Below are positions 1 to 6,571 of a stretch of DNA of 10,823 nt, in pieces. The notes under the pieces were generated by a model, which ran no database searches, was not told the DNA's origin, and saw nothing but the letters and a program-made list of their open reading frames with translations. Both the position numbers and the translations under genes were made by a program. This DNA is from JBAWXE01 sp037144255 (lineage in GTDB: Bacteria; Bacteroidota; Bacteroidia; Chitinophagales; Chitinophagaceae), in the NCBI GenBank assembly GCA_037144255.1, contig JBAWXE010000092.1, positions 1 to 10,823 of the forward strand, given 5' to 3'. The stretch's first letter is position 1, and each line of letters begins with the position of its first letter.

Positions 1-150
1 AATTTTTTCATATGGTCGGTATTATAATAAAGATAGCACATCGACTCCGTTTTCCGCTATCAATCACTTATATATTCCACCCAAAAATATAGCACCCTTC
101 TCTTGGAAACCCTTTCCTACATTTCGTATCTTCACCCTATCGATGTCGGC

Positions 151-182
151 ATCTCAATACCGAACTTGATTCGGGAAGAGAT
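151..182. repeat. Two-tier inverted repeat (hairpin)
   Basis: ATCTC (151-155) pairs with GAGAT (178-182). Inside it CCGAA (160-164) pairs with TTCGG (170-174) around the loop CTTGA, with a small internal loop between the two stems. There is no following T tract, so it is not a typical terminator. It may be part of an interspersed extragenic repeat. Confidence 0.4.
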
Positions 183-276
183 CTCCTGATCCTATGCAAT
201 CAGCTTTCTCACAGTTCATTGCGGCCCCTCCCCCACAATCTTACTTCATAACACTGACCCGTGTAACCCACTTCGC

Positions 277-302
277 CCGCCGTAGCTTTTAAGCGAAGGA
301 GG
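277..302. repeat. GC-rich imperfect hairpin, REP-like
   Basis: CCGCC (277-281) faces GGAGG (298-302), and GCT (285-287) faces AGC (292-294) across a TTTA loop, with purine-purine mismatches between. An outer overlapping pairing is also possible between CTTCGC (271-276) and GCGAAG (293-298). The composition is far richer in GC than the surrounding intergenic DNA, as in short extragenic palindromic elements. No downstream T tract is present. Confidence 0.4.
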
Positions 303-384
303 GAATGTAACTTTTGAATTCTCACAATCCATTGATTATCAACCACTCAAATTTCCCATGTAACCTTAAAAAAATCACACAATA

Positions 385-398
385 ATGTAACATTACAT
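385..398. promoter_or_regulatory. ATGTAA-N2-TTACAT dyad, possible operator
   Basis: Two perfect 6-base arms are separated by CA. The heptamer ATGTAAC that begins it also occurs at 305-311 and 358-364, so three copies lie within 90 bases. A dyad of this size could bind a dimeric regulator, but it lies about 145 bases upstream of the helicase promoter and may be chance in AT-rich DNA. Confidence 0.2.
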
Positions 399-540
399 CA
401 GAACACATGCGTAATACCTATCACATTATCGCATTTCTCATACCTGTCCCCAACTCGAATTGGGATTGCCGCATTCCTAATCTTAACGTTACCACAACAC
501 ATATAGCAGACATTAATCAGATTTTACCGTTTATTAAGCG

Positions 541-548
541 TACCTTTG
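541..548 (+). promoter_or_regulatory. Bacteroidota -7 promoter element of the helicase gene
   Basis: TACCTTTG matches the Bacteroidota primary sigma consensus TAnnTTTG exactly. Transcription would start a few bases downstream, giving a leader of roughly 20-25 bases before the ATG at 578. No clear upstream -33 TTG is seen. This element is the main reason for preferring the 578 start over the longer open frame from 407. Confidence 0.7.
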
Positions 549-577
549 CACCTCATTTTAATATAAAGTTCTTTCTA

Positions 578-2281
578 ATGACATCTTTTTCATCCTTCTC
601 AATGAGAGAAGAACTGATGCGTGCCGTAACGGACATGGGTTTTGAGAACCCTACTCCTATTCAGCAAAAAGTAATACCGACGCTCTTATCTAATCCTATT
701 GACATAATAGGCCTTGCGCAGACGGGTACCGGTAAAACCGCCGCCTTTGGCCTGCCGCTACTGCACCACACCGACATCGCACTGAAACATGTGCAAACTC
801 TGGTCTTAAGTCCTACACGCGAATTGTGTATGCAGATCCAGACCGAACTAACCAAGTATGGGCAACATATGCGCGGACTGCGCATCACTGCTGTATATGG
901 TGGCGTTCCTATCAGCGGACAGATCCGCGAAGTGAGGGCTAATCCGCAAGTGATTGTAGCTACTCCCGGCCGTCTGATAGATTTATTAGAGCGTAAAGCA
1001 TTATCCCTTGACAATGTCCGTACCGTGATATTGGATGAGGCCGACGAAATGCTTAACATGGGTTTCCGCGAGGATATTGATTTTATCCTCAAAACCACTC
1101 CTGCTCGCGAACACACTTGGCTCTTCTCTGCTACTATGTCCAACGACGTACGTAACATAGCCAAGCGTTTCATGAAAGAGTGGCAGGAATTCTCCGTAGG
1201 TGCAGCTAATGTTACCAACGAGAATATCGACCACCAATATTATGTTACCATGCACCACAACCGCTTTGAGACCCTGCGCCGTTTGCTGGATTTCACTCCG
1301 GGTATATATGGTATTATCTTCACTCGTACCAAACAAGATGCTCAGGATGTATCAGAAAAACTGATGCGCCAGGGTTATCATGTCAGCGCGCTTCATGGCG
1401 ATATGGATCAGAAGATGCGTAGCAAGGTGTTGGAGCGATTCAAGAACAAAAGCCTACAGGCCATTGTAGCTACCGATGTAGCAGCCCGCGGTCTGGATGT
1501 GAACGATATCACCCACGTTATCAATTACGAACTCCCTGACGATCCCGAAGTGTATACACACCGTAGCGGTCGTACCGCTCGTGCCGGTAAATCTGGTATC
1601 TGTATGTCTATCGTTTCTCCAAAAGAGATATCAGGCATCCGTCAGATAGAGCGTCTGGTAAAACAGAAATTCCACAAATCAGATATTCCTGATGGTGCAG
1701 AGGTAGTGCGCAAACGTTTGTTCTTCTATTTAGAGCAAATTGCCAATACCACACCTCAAGAAGATTTTGGCAAATTATACCAAGCTGATATTCACGACAA
1801 GTTTGCAGATATGGACAAGGATGAACTCATCCGTCGGCTGGTTTGGTTACAACTTCGTGAAACCATCGATATGTATCAGGGTTCAGACGATCTAAATGCA
1901 GGTTACGATCGTGGTGGCAGCAGCAGAGACAATAAGCCGGGTCGCAGCGTTCGTCTGTTCATTAATATAGGACAGAAGGATGGAGTGAACACCGAAAGAC
2001 TGGTACAACTGGTAGCAGAAATGACCGATCTGGACCCTAATGTGTTCGATCGTGTTACTGTCCGCGACCTCTCCAGTTTCTTCAATGTTCGCACAGATGC
2101 TGCTGAATTCATTATCTCAAACCTCTCTTCTAAGAAATTTAAAGGCCGTAAGATCAAGATTGAAGAAGCCGAACAACGCAGCTTCGATCGCTCCGCAAGT
2201 CCTTCATCCTCAAGACGTTTTGACGATAACCGAAACAAATACAGCAAGCCTGGTTCACAAAAATTTAACAAGAAGTATTAA
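578..2281 (+). CDS. DEAD-box ATP-dependent RNA helicase with DbpA-type RNA-binding domain
   Basis: A 567-residue cytoplasmic helicase that unwinds or remodels RNA duplexes using ATP, of the kind acting in ribosome assembly, mRNA turnover or cold adaptation (role inferred from family). Visible motifs: Q motif (F22 to Q29), Walker A AQTGTGKT (47-54), PTREL (79-83), TPGR (129-132), DEAD (153-156), SAT (184-186), ATDVAARGLDV (298-308) and HRSGRTARAG (328-337). Residues about 457-531 resemble the DbpA C-terminal RNA-binding fold. A basic Ser/Arg/Lys/Asn-rich tail (about 533-567) follows and could add nonspecific RNA contacts. The frame is open back to 407, but a TAnnTTTG element at 541-548 and the usual N-terminal distance to the Q motif favour ATG 578; ATG 602 (residue 9) is a weaker alternative. 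No Shine-Dalgarno is present. It is probably monocistronic, ending at the 2295-2327 hairpin. DeaD/CsdA-like and DbpA-like members cannot be told apart here. Confidence 0.95.
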   Translation: MTSFSSFSMREELMRAVTDMGFENPTPIQQKVIPTLLSNPIDIIGLAQTGTGKTAAFGLPLLHHTDIALKHVQTLVLSPTRELCMQIQTELTKYGQHMRGLRITAVYGGVPISGQIREVRANPQVIVATPGRLIDLLERKALSLDNVRTVILDEADEMLNMGFREDIDFILKTTPAREHTWLFSATMSNDVRNIAKRFMKEWQEFSVGAANVTNENIDHQYYVTMHHNRFETLRRLLDFTPGIYGIIFTRTKQDAQDVSEKLMRQGYHVSALHGDMDQKMRSKVLERFKNKSLQAIVATDVAARGLDVNDITHVINYELPDDPEVYTHRSGRTARAGKSGICMSIVSPKEISGIRQIERLVKQKFHKSDIPDGAEVVRKRLFFYLEQIANTTPQEDFGKLYQADIHDKFADMDKDELIRRLVWLQLRETIDMYQGSDDLNAGYDRGGSSRDNKPGRSVRLFINIGQKDGVNTERLVQLVAEMTDLDPNVFDRVTVRDLSSFFNVRTDAAEFIISNLSSKKFKGRKIKIEEAEQRSFDRSASPSSSRRFDDNRNKYSKPGSQKFNKKY

Positions 2282-2294
2282 TACCACTTGTAAT

Positions 2295-2327
2295 ATATAA
2301 GCGCTTTCTTAACGAAAGTGCTTATAT
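2295..2327 (+). terminator. Hairpin terminator after the helicase gene
   Basis: A 14-bp stem (2295-2308 with 2314-2327, one G-T wobble) encloses a 5-base TTAAC loop, starting 13 bases after the helicase stop. The 3' arm runs into ATATTTG rather than a pure T run. Its last bases are shared with the next gene's -7 element at 2323-2330. Confidence 0.6.
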
Positions 2328-2330
2328 TTG
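2323..2330 (+). promoter_or_regulatory. -7 promoter element of the RlpA-like gene
   Basis: TATATTTG matches TAnnTTTG exactly and lies 17 bases before the ATG at 2348, giving a predicted leader of about 10-12 bases. It overlaps the 3' arm of the preceding hairpin. No good -33 element is visible at normal spacing. Confidence 0.6.
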
Positions 2331-2347
2331 CATCAGTACAAAACTTA

Positions 2348-2803
2348 ATGAGTATGAGGCTGATATTACTAACAATGTTCTTAATAGTGACGGGATGGGC
2401 AGCTAATGCTCAGAGCGCCAAGAAGCACAGTGCTGTAGTAAATGCTACTGAAAAAAGTGGTACTGCTAGTTTCTATCACGATCGCTTCGAAGGTCGCCCA
2501 ACAGCTACCGGAGAAACCTTTGATAACGGAGATTATACTGCTGCATGTAACAAACTGAAACTGGGTACTTATGTAAAAGTAACCAACCTGGTAAACGGTA
2601 CATTTGTTTATGTTCGCATCAACGATCGCATGTCACCTAACAACAAACGCCTCATAGATTTGGCCAGCGTTGCTGCCGATCAGTTGGGCTTTAAAGACCT
2701 AGGTCTTACAAAAGTAAAAGTTGAAATAGTACCGCTTATCGAAGGTCAAATGGGTATACTCGCACAAAAAGAAGTGTTCTCAGACCGTAAAGACAAACTG
2801 TAA
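2348..2803 (+). CDS. Secreted RlpA-like double-psi beta-barrel protein
   Basis: A 151-residue exported protein with a signal peptide (hydrophobic core about 4-19, likely cleavage after ANA near residue 21) and one double-psi beta-barrel domain (about 36-130) of the RlpA/septal-ring lytic transglycosylase family. RlpA enzymes cut denuded peptidoglycan glycan strands. Family landmarks are SGTASFY, the acidic GETF (E56), TAA-x-NKLKLGTYVKVTN and VRINDR (D93) followed by the IDLA helix. The position after TAA, normally His and reported important in Pseudomonas RlpA, is Cys67 here, so activity is uncertain. There is no lipobox, so it is probably soluble in the periplasm, and no SPOR domain, so it lacks the usual targeting to septal glycan. 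The frame is open back to a GTG at 2318, but that lies upstream of the expected transcript start; ATG 2354 is an alternative. A strong terminator follows, so it is likely a single-gene unit. Confidence 0.85.
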   Translation: MSMRLILLTMFLIVTGWAANAQSAKKHSAVVNATEKSGTASFYHDRFEGRPTATGETFDNGDYTAACNKLKLGTYVKVTNLVNGTFVYVRINDRMSPNNKRLIDLASVAADQLGFKDLGLTKVKVEIVPLIEGQMGILAQKEVFSDRKDKL

Positions 2804-2824
2804 TACATTCTATTTATCTTATAC

Positions 2825-2852
2825 ACAAAAGCCCCTGCATAGGGGCTTTTGT
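2825..2852 (+). terminator. Strong intrinsic terminator after the RlpA-like gene
   Basis: A perfect 12-bp stem, ACAAAAGCCCCT (2825-2836) with AGGGGCTTTTGT (2841-2852), surrounds a GCAT loop. The GC core is flanked by A and T runs on both sides, so it could act in either direction. It lies 22 bases after the stop and insulates the SET gene. Confidence 0.88.
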
Positions 2853-2903
2853 AATGTATGGCATAGTGCTAATCCCATTATTCATTATTAATTTTAAACC
2901 CTC

Positions 2904-3290
2904 ATGATATTCCCTCATCTATACATAGCAGATACCCTTAATAAAGGGCGAGGTGTGTTCACATCTTCCCCTATCCCTGCCGATACTGTAGTTGAGATAT
3001 CTCCTGTAATAGTCATGAGTGCCGATGCCCGCAAGCTGCTAGACCAAACCCTGCTGCACGATTACATCTTTGAGTGGGAAGCCAATGGGCAGGACATGTG
3101 CTGCATGGCTATGGGTTATGTACCTGTATACAATCACAGTTATTCTTCCAACTGCGAGTACTTTATGGATTACAAGGATAATACCATCATGATAAAAACA
3201 GTACATAATATATCCCCCGATGAGGAGCTCACTATCAACTACAACGGCGACTGGAACGACCCCAAACCACTCTGGTTCGATGCTAAGTGA
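2904..3290 (+). CDS. Small SET-domain protein, putative protein-lysine methyltransferase
   Basis: A 128-residue protein consisting almost entirely of a SET domain, a fold that transfers methyl from S-adenosylmethionine to lysine side chains. The landmarks are GRGVF (15-19), the NHS motif within YNHSYSSNCEY (N77, H78) that helps bind the cofactor and forms the pseudoknot, and EELTINY (107-113) with the expected catalytic-site Tyr113. The pre- and post-SET cysteine clusters of eukaryotic enzymes are absent, as in short bacterial members. There is no signal peptide, so it is cytoplasmic; the substrate is unknown and cannot be inferred from the neighbours. The ATG follows an AT-rich stretch with no Shine-Dalgarno, and no clear TAnnTTTG is visible. 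It converges with the DUF4287 gene, with 3 bases between the stops, and the stop sits in a near-palindrome (3285-3299). Confidence 0.88.
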   Translation: MIFPHLYIADTLNKGRGVFTSSPIPADTVVEISPVIVMSADARKLLDQTLLHDYIFEWEANGQDMCCMAMGYVPVYNHSYSSNCEYFMDYKDNTIMIKTVHNISPDEELTINYNGDWNDPKPLWFDAK

Positions 3291-3299
3291 TAATTACTT
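3285..3299. terminator. Near-palindrome across a convergent stop-codon junction
   Basis: AAGTGAT (3285-3291) and ATTACTT (3293-3299) are inverted copies with one mismatch, which is a G-U wobble in plus-strand RNA. They span the TGA of the SET gene and the TAA of the opposite gene; both proteins end in Lys. As a hairpin it is short and AT-rich, so its value as a bidirectional terminator is speculative. Confidence 0.3.
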
Positions 3300-3518
3300 G
3301 TGGTCCTTCATTTCTTTAAAAGTAGCATATATGGCCATTGCATGCCCATGCCCTAATGCAAAGTCTTCCTTCAGCCACACTACTATCTGCCCAGCTTTTG
3401 TTTCGGGTGTTAGTTGTCCTTTCTTCATAAAGCCCTTCTTCTCTGCCAGCTTCTTGAAATCTTCAGGCGTCTTACCTGTCTTGGATTTTATGTTATCAAT
3501 ATATGCTTGAAATGACAT
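3294..3518 (-). CDS. DUF4287 family small protein
   Basis: A 74-residue soluble protein that I recognise as DUF4287 from the N-terminal pattern SFQAYIDNIKSKTGKTPEDF, the KAGQIVVWLKEDF centre and the highly conserved LGHGHAMAIYA near the C terminus. The biochemical function of the family is not established. The paired His in GHGH, together with nearby Asp and Glu, would be natural ligand or metal residues, but that is a guess. There is no signal peptide or membrane segment. It lies 50 bases downstream of the M14 peptidase gene on the same strand with no terminator between, so read-through from that gene is plausible; a weak TAnnTTTG-like element (5 of 6 fixed positions, at 3559-3566) could also drive it alone. 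It converges with the SET gene. Confidence 0.85.
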   Translation of the reverse strand: MSFQAYIDNIKSKTGKTPEDFKKLAEKKGFMKKGQLTPETKAGQIVVWLKEDFALGHGHAMAIYATFKEMKDHK

Positions 3519-3568
3519 AAGCGTGTAAATTATATAATTATCACAAAATTGAATTGGGCAAATAGAAA

Positions 3569-5305
3569 TTACTCCAATCTAAACACCGGATAACGTACAT
3601 GTACCGGCTCGTAATAAGGTGAGTGGCGGTAAACAAAGTCTAGCTGTGCTGCACCCGAGTTGGCAAAGGCAGTATCTGTTTTGCGGCGGGCAATTAAGAG
3701 TTCCTGCAGGTGTTTATCTTTTCTGAGCAGTGCTGCTGCTTGGTCCTCAAAAACATAGTCACTGAAATATTCCTTCTGTTGCAATATAGCATCAAAAAAT
3801 CCCCAAGCAAAGTAGGCATCAGGCGCAGTAGGTTCTAGTGTCTCTACTATATAACGTATGGTAGGCTGTGCAGTATAAATGATATAGTCCCCCTTATGAA
3901 GATGTATTCTTTCACTCTTTGTGGTCACTTGTACATTATGATGTAGAAAATGTTTTTCGTAAGGGCGTGGAGGGGAATCATACTTATCTATTTTATAGGC
4001 AGTAAGGCGCATAGTTGTATCATGCTGCAGCTTGGTCATCTTCACCCCATTCCAATTCAGTCTTTGTATAACATCGCCCCAACCCTGTTGTATAACATAG
4101 GCCTCAGGCACTGTGGCTTTAATTGCAGGTATAAAATGATCGTAAATAGGCACTTGTTTAGTATAAGGTTTACTCCTGTCATAATACAATCTAGGCTTAC
4201 CCGATACTTCACTGGGCTTATAACCTGCCTCATAGCCCTTGAAAGTAAACATGCTATGGCGTGTGGTATCTACTTTCCAGTCTAGTGGCAAAACAGACTT
4301 GCGTTGTAGTGCCTTGCGGTCGTAGGCTCTGGCAGCATGTATATCGTGTGCATGTTGAGAGGCAACTGCTATAAAGCTCTGCATGAGTGCATATGTAGCT
4401 GCTACACGCTGTGCAAAAGGTTTGAGCATATGGGTCTCTGGTACAAAAGCAAAGGTTTGGAACAATGTAGCAAACCCTGAAGAAAATCGTGGTGCATCAT
4501 AAAACTCACGCCAGCCCATATCTGGGGTTTTATCAAAATCATTAACATAAGGCACCATATCATAGCCTTGCTTTTTCATATCGGCATACAATAGTGGTTC
4601 CATAGTATGGTGCATGTAATACCCTACCTCGCCACCCAACTTGTTATGTTGTGTACTCAGCAGGGTCATGATATGCTGGTAATCTGCACCATCGCTTACA
4701 TGGTTATCTACAAAGATATCTGGGTCTAAACGATGAAATAATTGCACTAGAGAACGTGTCTCCTTTGCATCAAGTTTAATAAAATCGCGGTTCAGATCCA
4801 GATTCTGTGCATTACCCCTAAACCCGTATTCAGCAGGGCCATTCTGGTTTACTCTTGTATGTGCATGTCGTTCTAGTGCACCACCTATATTGAATATAGG
4901 CACTAGGGCCAGCACTACATTATCAGGCACTGAAATCTTACCTGTTGAAGCATCGCGTAGCAACATCATACTGGCATCTATACCATCAGGCTCGCCGGGA
5001 TGAATACCATTGTTAATAAGAATTACAACTTTGCCTTGCTCTTTCCAACTATTGATATCAAATTTACCGTCTTTAGAAAAATATATTACATGCAAGGGAT
5101 AATCAGTATCGGTCTCACCTGCTTCTTCCATTTTAATAGTAGGAAAACTTGCAGCCAAACGCTTGTAAAAAGCAATTGTCTGAAAATAGGTGGCCGACTC
5201 TTTGCCTTTTGAGCTTTCGAAACGAGTGATGAATTTATCAGATTGTGCAAATACAGAAAGTGAATTTGCAAATAAGAATGAGACGAATATGAGCTTTTTA
5301 AGCAT
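3569..5305 (-). CDS. Exported M14-like zinc carboxypeptidase
   Basis: A 578-residue protein with a signal peptide (MLKK, hydrophobic core about 5-19, likely cleavage after VFA at residue 20) followed by an M14 (carboxypeptidase A-like) catalytic domain. Zinc ligands are visible as H102 and E105 in NNGIHPGEPDG, and H202 in VDNHVSDGADY. The substrate carboxylate-binding N172-R173 pair is in DLNRDF, and the catalytic Glu is probably E290 in FVPETHMLK. The C-terminal half (about 330-578) has no motif I can name and is typical of the long Bacteroidota members of this family. It probably removes C-terminal residues from peptides in the periplasm or outside the cell; the substrate is unknown, and a peptidoglycan peptide cannot be excluded. 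There is no lipobox or type IX secretion tail. The gene is transcribed away from the lipoprotein cluster and may be co-transcribed with the DUF4287 gene. Confidence 0.9.
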   Translation of the reverse strand: MLKKLIFVSFLFANSLSVFAQSDKFITRFESSKGKESATYFQTIAFYKRLAASFPTIKMEEAGETDTDYPLHVIYFSKDGKFDINSWKEQGKVVILINNGIHPGEPDGIDASMMLLRDASTGKISVPDNVVLALVPIFNIGGALERHAHTRVNQNGPAEYGFRGNAQNLDLNRDFIKLDAKETRSLVQLFHRLDPDIFVDNHVSDGADYQHIMTLLSTQHNKLGGEVGYYMHHTMEPLLYADMKKQGYDMVPYVNDFDKTPDMGWREFYDAPRFSSGFATLFQTFAFVPETHMLKPFAQRVAATYALMQSFIAVASQHAHDIHAARAYDRKALQRKSVLPLDWKVDTTRHSMFTFKGYEAGYKPSEVSGKPRLYYDRSKPYTKQVPIYDHFIPAIKATVPEAYVIQQGWGDVIQRLNWNGVKMTKLQHDTTMRLTAYKIDKYDSPPRPYEKHFLHHNVQVTTKSERIHLHKGDYIIYTAQPTIRYIVETLEPTAPDAYFAWGFFDAILQQKEYFSDYVFEDQAAALLRKDKHLQELLIARRKTDTAFANSGAAQLDFVYRHSPYYEPVHVRYPVFRLE

Positions 5306-5472
5306 GTTTTAATATATAAAAATACACAAAATATGTATCTTGATGTACGAAATATAAGAGGAAGTAAAATAAGGAACTTGTAACAGAGAAAAAAAATATA
5401 TATTACATATATGTACCATTGAATGATTTTTTGTATTATTTTATTACTTTTAACGAGAAAATAGATCAACTA
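5306..5472. promoter_or_regulatory. Divergent promoter region, M14 peptidase / lipoprotein cluster
   Basis: This 167-base, very AT-rich region separates two divergent genes. On the plus strand, TACTTTTA (5445-5452) matches five of the six fixed positions of TAnnTTTG and lies 20 bases before the first lipoprotein ATG. On the minus strand, TATATTTC (complement of 5349-5356) and TATTTTG (complement of 5327-5333) are imperfect candidates for the peptidase gene. None is an exact match, so assignment is tentative. Confidence 0.35.
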
Positions 5473-5961
5473 ATGAAGAAAGTTATACTTGCCACCATAT
5501 TATCACTGAGTATAGGACTGGGATTTACTGCCTGTAATAAGAGTAATTCTACTAGTACTTACAGTACATCTACTTATGGAGTGCACGCAATGATCAGAGG
5601 GGTACAATTCGATGCAACTGATACTAAAGCTACACATCGCAGAGATACATTACCTGTTCACTTACGTGATACTGTAACAATCATTGGTAAAGCACCTATA
5701 GGTCTAGAAACAGAAGTATTATCATTGACTGTATATAATTTCATTGGAGCTGCCAACTATAAGATATTACCAGGTACACATAATGCATCAGCTTACTTCA
5801 CACTGAAAGGTGATACTATAAGAGCTACTTATGGTAATATCTATCTGCAAACATTGGATTCTATCAGAATGCAAGGTACTTTCTACTTCTCATCAGATTC
5901 ATTGAAAGCTGACTCTCTGATAGTTCACGACGGTACATTCAATGTTATCAATAATTATTAA
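5473..5961 (+). CDS. Small lipoprotein, paralogue 1 of 3 (DUF6252-like)
   Basis: A 162-residue predicted lipoprotein. The signal peptide (MKKVILATILSLSIGLGFTAC) gives lipobox FTAC with acylated Cys21, followed by a Ser/Thr-rich linker. The mature part has the pattern seen in the two downstream paralogues: an early (A)MIRGVQFDA segment, an alternating hydrophobic beta-rich core, NFIGAANYKI, then GTFYF and a closing GTFNV. This resembles the small Bacteroidota lipoproteins grouped as DUF6252 or similar, of unknown function; the family name is from memory and not checked. The residues after Cys (NKSNS) lack the acidic run of a surface-export signal, so a periplasm-facing location is more likely. 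The frame is open to 5419, but ATG 5473 starts exactly at a signal peptide. It is the most divergent of the three and probably co-transcribed with the next gene, 45 bases on. Confidence 0.8.
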   Translation: MKKVILATILSLSIGLGFTACNKSNSTSTYSTSTYGVHAMIRGVQFDATDTKATHRRDTLPVHLRDTVTIIGKAPIGLETEVLSLTVYNFIGAANYKILPGTHNASAYFTLKGDTIRATYGNIYLQTLDSIRMQGTFYFSSDSLKADSLIVHDGTFNVINNY

Positions 5962-6006
5962 TCAGCCATTACTCACAACTAACTAAATTAAGGTAAAACA
6001 ACTTTT

Positions 6007-6456
6007 ATGAAAAGAATCATCCTTGCAAGCATAGTATTGATCAGCATTGGTATAGGGTTCTCAGCTTGTTCTAAGAACGATAGTGTTTATAATTCTCCTG
6101 TAGGAATAGCTGCTAAAATAAATGGCCTTCAATGGAATTCATCTACTACTACCGTAACTCAAAACAACGTTAGTGGCCAAACATACCTGACAATAACAGG
6201 ACAAATAACAGGTAACAGACAAGACAACATCTCACTAACATTGCAGAACTATACCGGAATGGGTACTTACAAGATCTCTCCTATTTGGTCATCTGCATCA
6301 TACAATTATGGCACTGCTGAACATACTGCTGCTACAGGTACCATAGTAGTTACAAACTCTACTGCTACATTTGTACAAGGCACTTTCACTTTCCAAGCAG
6401 AAGATAGCACCTACGTAATAACATCAGGCACTTTCAATACCAGCCTTAAACAATAA
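6007..6456 (+). CDS. Small lipoprotein, paralogue 2 of 3 (DUF6252-like)
   Basis: A 149-residue predicted lipoprotein whose signal peptide (MKRIILASIVLISIGIGFSAC, lipobox FSAC, Cys21) is nearly the same as that of the gene before it, suggesting tandem duplication. The mature domain shows AKINGLQWNSS, NISLTLQNYTGMGTYKISP, a Ala/Thr-rich TGTIVV strand, QGTFTFQAED and a final SGTFN. The order and spacing match the third paralogue closely. The predicted structure is an all-beta sandwich; ligand and role are unknown. There is no obvious own promoter in the 45-base gap, so it is likely the second gene of a two-gene unit ending at the 6474-6515 terminator. Confidence 0.8.
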   Translation: MKRIILASIVLISIGIGFSACSKNDSVYNSPVGIAAKINGLQWNSSTTTVTQNNVSGQTYLTITGQITGNRQDNISLTLQNYTGMGTYKISPIWSSASYNYGTAEHTAATGTIVVTNSTATFVQGTFTFQAEDSTYVITSGTFNTSLKQ

Positions 6457-6473
6457 TAAGCTACTCAACTTAT

Positions 6474-6515
6474 TTATAAAACAAAAGCTGCCTATTGGCG
6501 GCTTTTGTTTTATAA
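6474..6515 (+). terminator. Long intrinsic terminator after lipoprotein 2
   Basis: A 19-bp stem (6474-6492 with 6497-6515, one G-T wobble) has a TATT loop, the core GCTGCC/GGCGGC, and flanking A and T runs (AAAACAAAA / TTTTGTTTT). It should terminate efficiently on either strand, and it separates the first two lipoprotein genes from the pterin dehydratase gene. Confidence 0.88.
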
Positions 6516-6571
6516 GGAATAATAATGAATAAGTACTAACTTCATAGTGACCACCTAAAGCACACTATATT

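Larger units (their letters stand above)
1..540. other. Gene-free upstream region with hairpins
   Basis: No credible coding sequence lies here on either strand. The stretch to about 310 is compositionally mixed: AT-rich at the edge, then C-rich segments. It holds two hairpin-forming sequences (151-182 and 277-302), described separately. From about 310 to 540 it is AT-rich, with a small dyad at 385-398 and a CCCAA/TTGGG stem at 449-464 (loop CTCGAA). The C-rich, hairpin-dense part looks like an eroded extragenic repeat rather than a lost gene, but this is inference from appearance; no second copy lies in the window. An open frame enters this region from the helicase at 407, but it is not believed to be translated because the likely promoter lies downstream at 541-548. 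Confidence 0.6.

Noticed and set aside
407..577. In-frame N-terminal extension of 57 residues on the helicase
   Set aside because: It contains the exact TAnnTTTG promoter element at 541-548, it has no resemblance to helicase N termini, and the 578 ATG gives the expected distance to the Q motif.
661..1336. Minus-strand open frames inside the helicase gene
   Set aside because: They are antisense to well-conserved helicase motifs, and their Cys/Ser/Arg-rich translations match no family.
2318..2347. GTG-initiated extension of the RlpA-like protein
   Set aside because: It starts inside the preceding hairpin and covers the -7 element; the signal peptide begins properly at 2348 or 2354.
3528..3539. 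AATTATATAATT palindrome between the M14 and DUF4287 genes
   Set aside because: It is pure A/T in AT-rich DNA, so symmetry of this length is expected by chance; it has no GC core for a terminator.
5086..5469. Minus-strand frame of 127 codons overlapping the peptidase start and the divergent intergenic region
   Set aside because: It overlaps the 5' end of the M14 gene in another frame, covers the divergent promoter region, and has low-complexity, Ile/Phe/Tyr-rich composition from AT-rich DNA.
5419..5472. Extension of lipoprotein 1 upstream of its signal peptide
   Set aside because: It would put 18 residues before a well-formed lipoprotein signal peptide, and it includes the likely promoter region.
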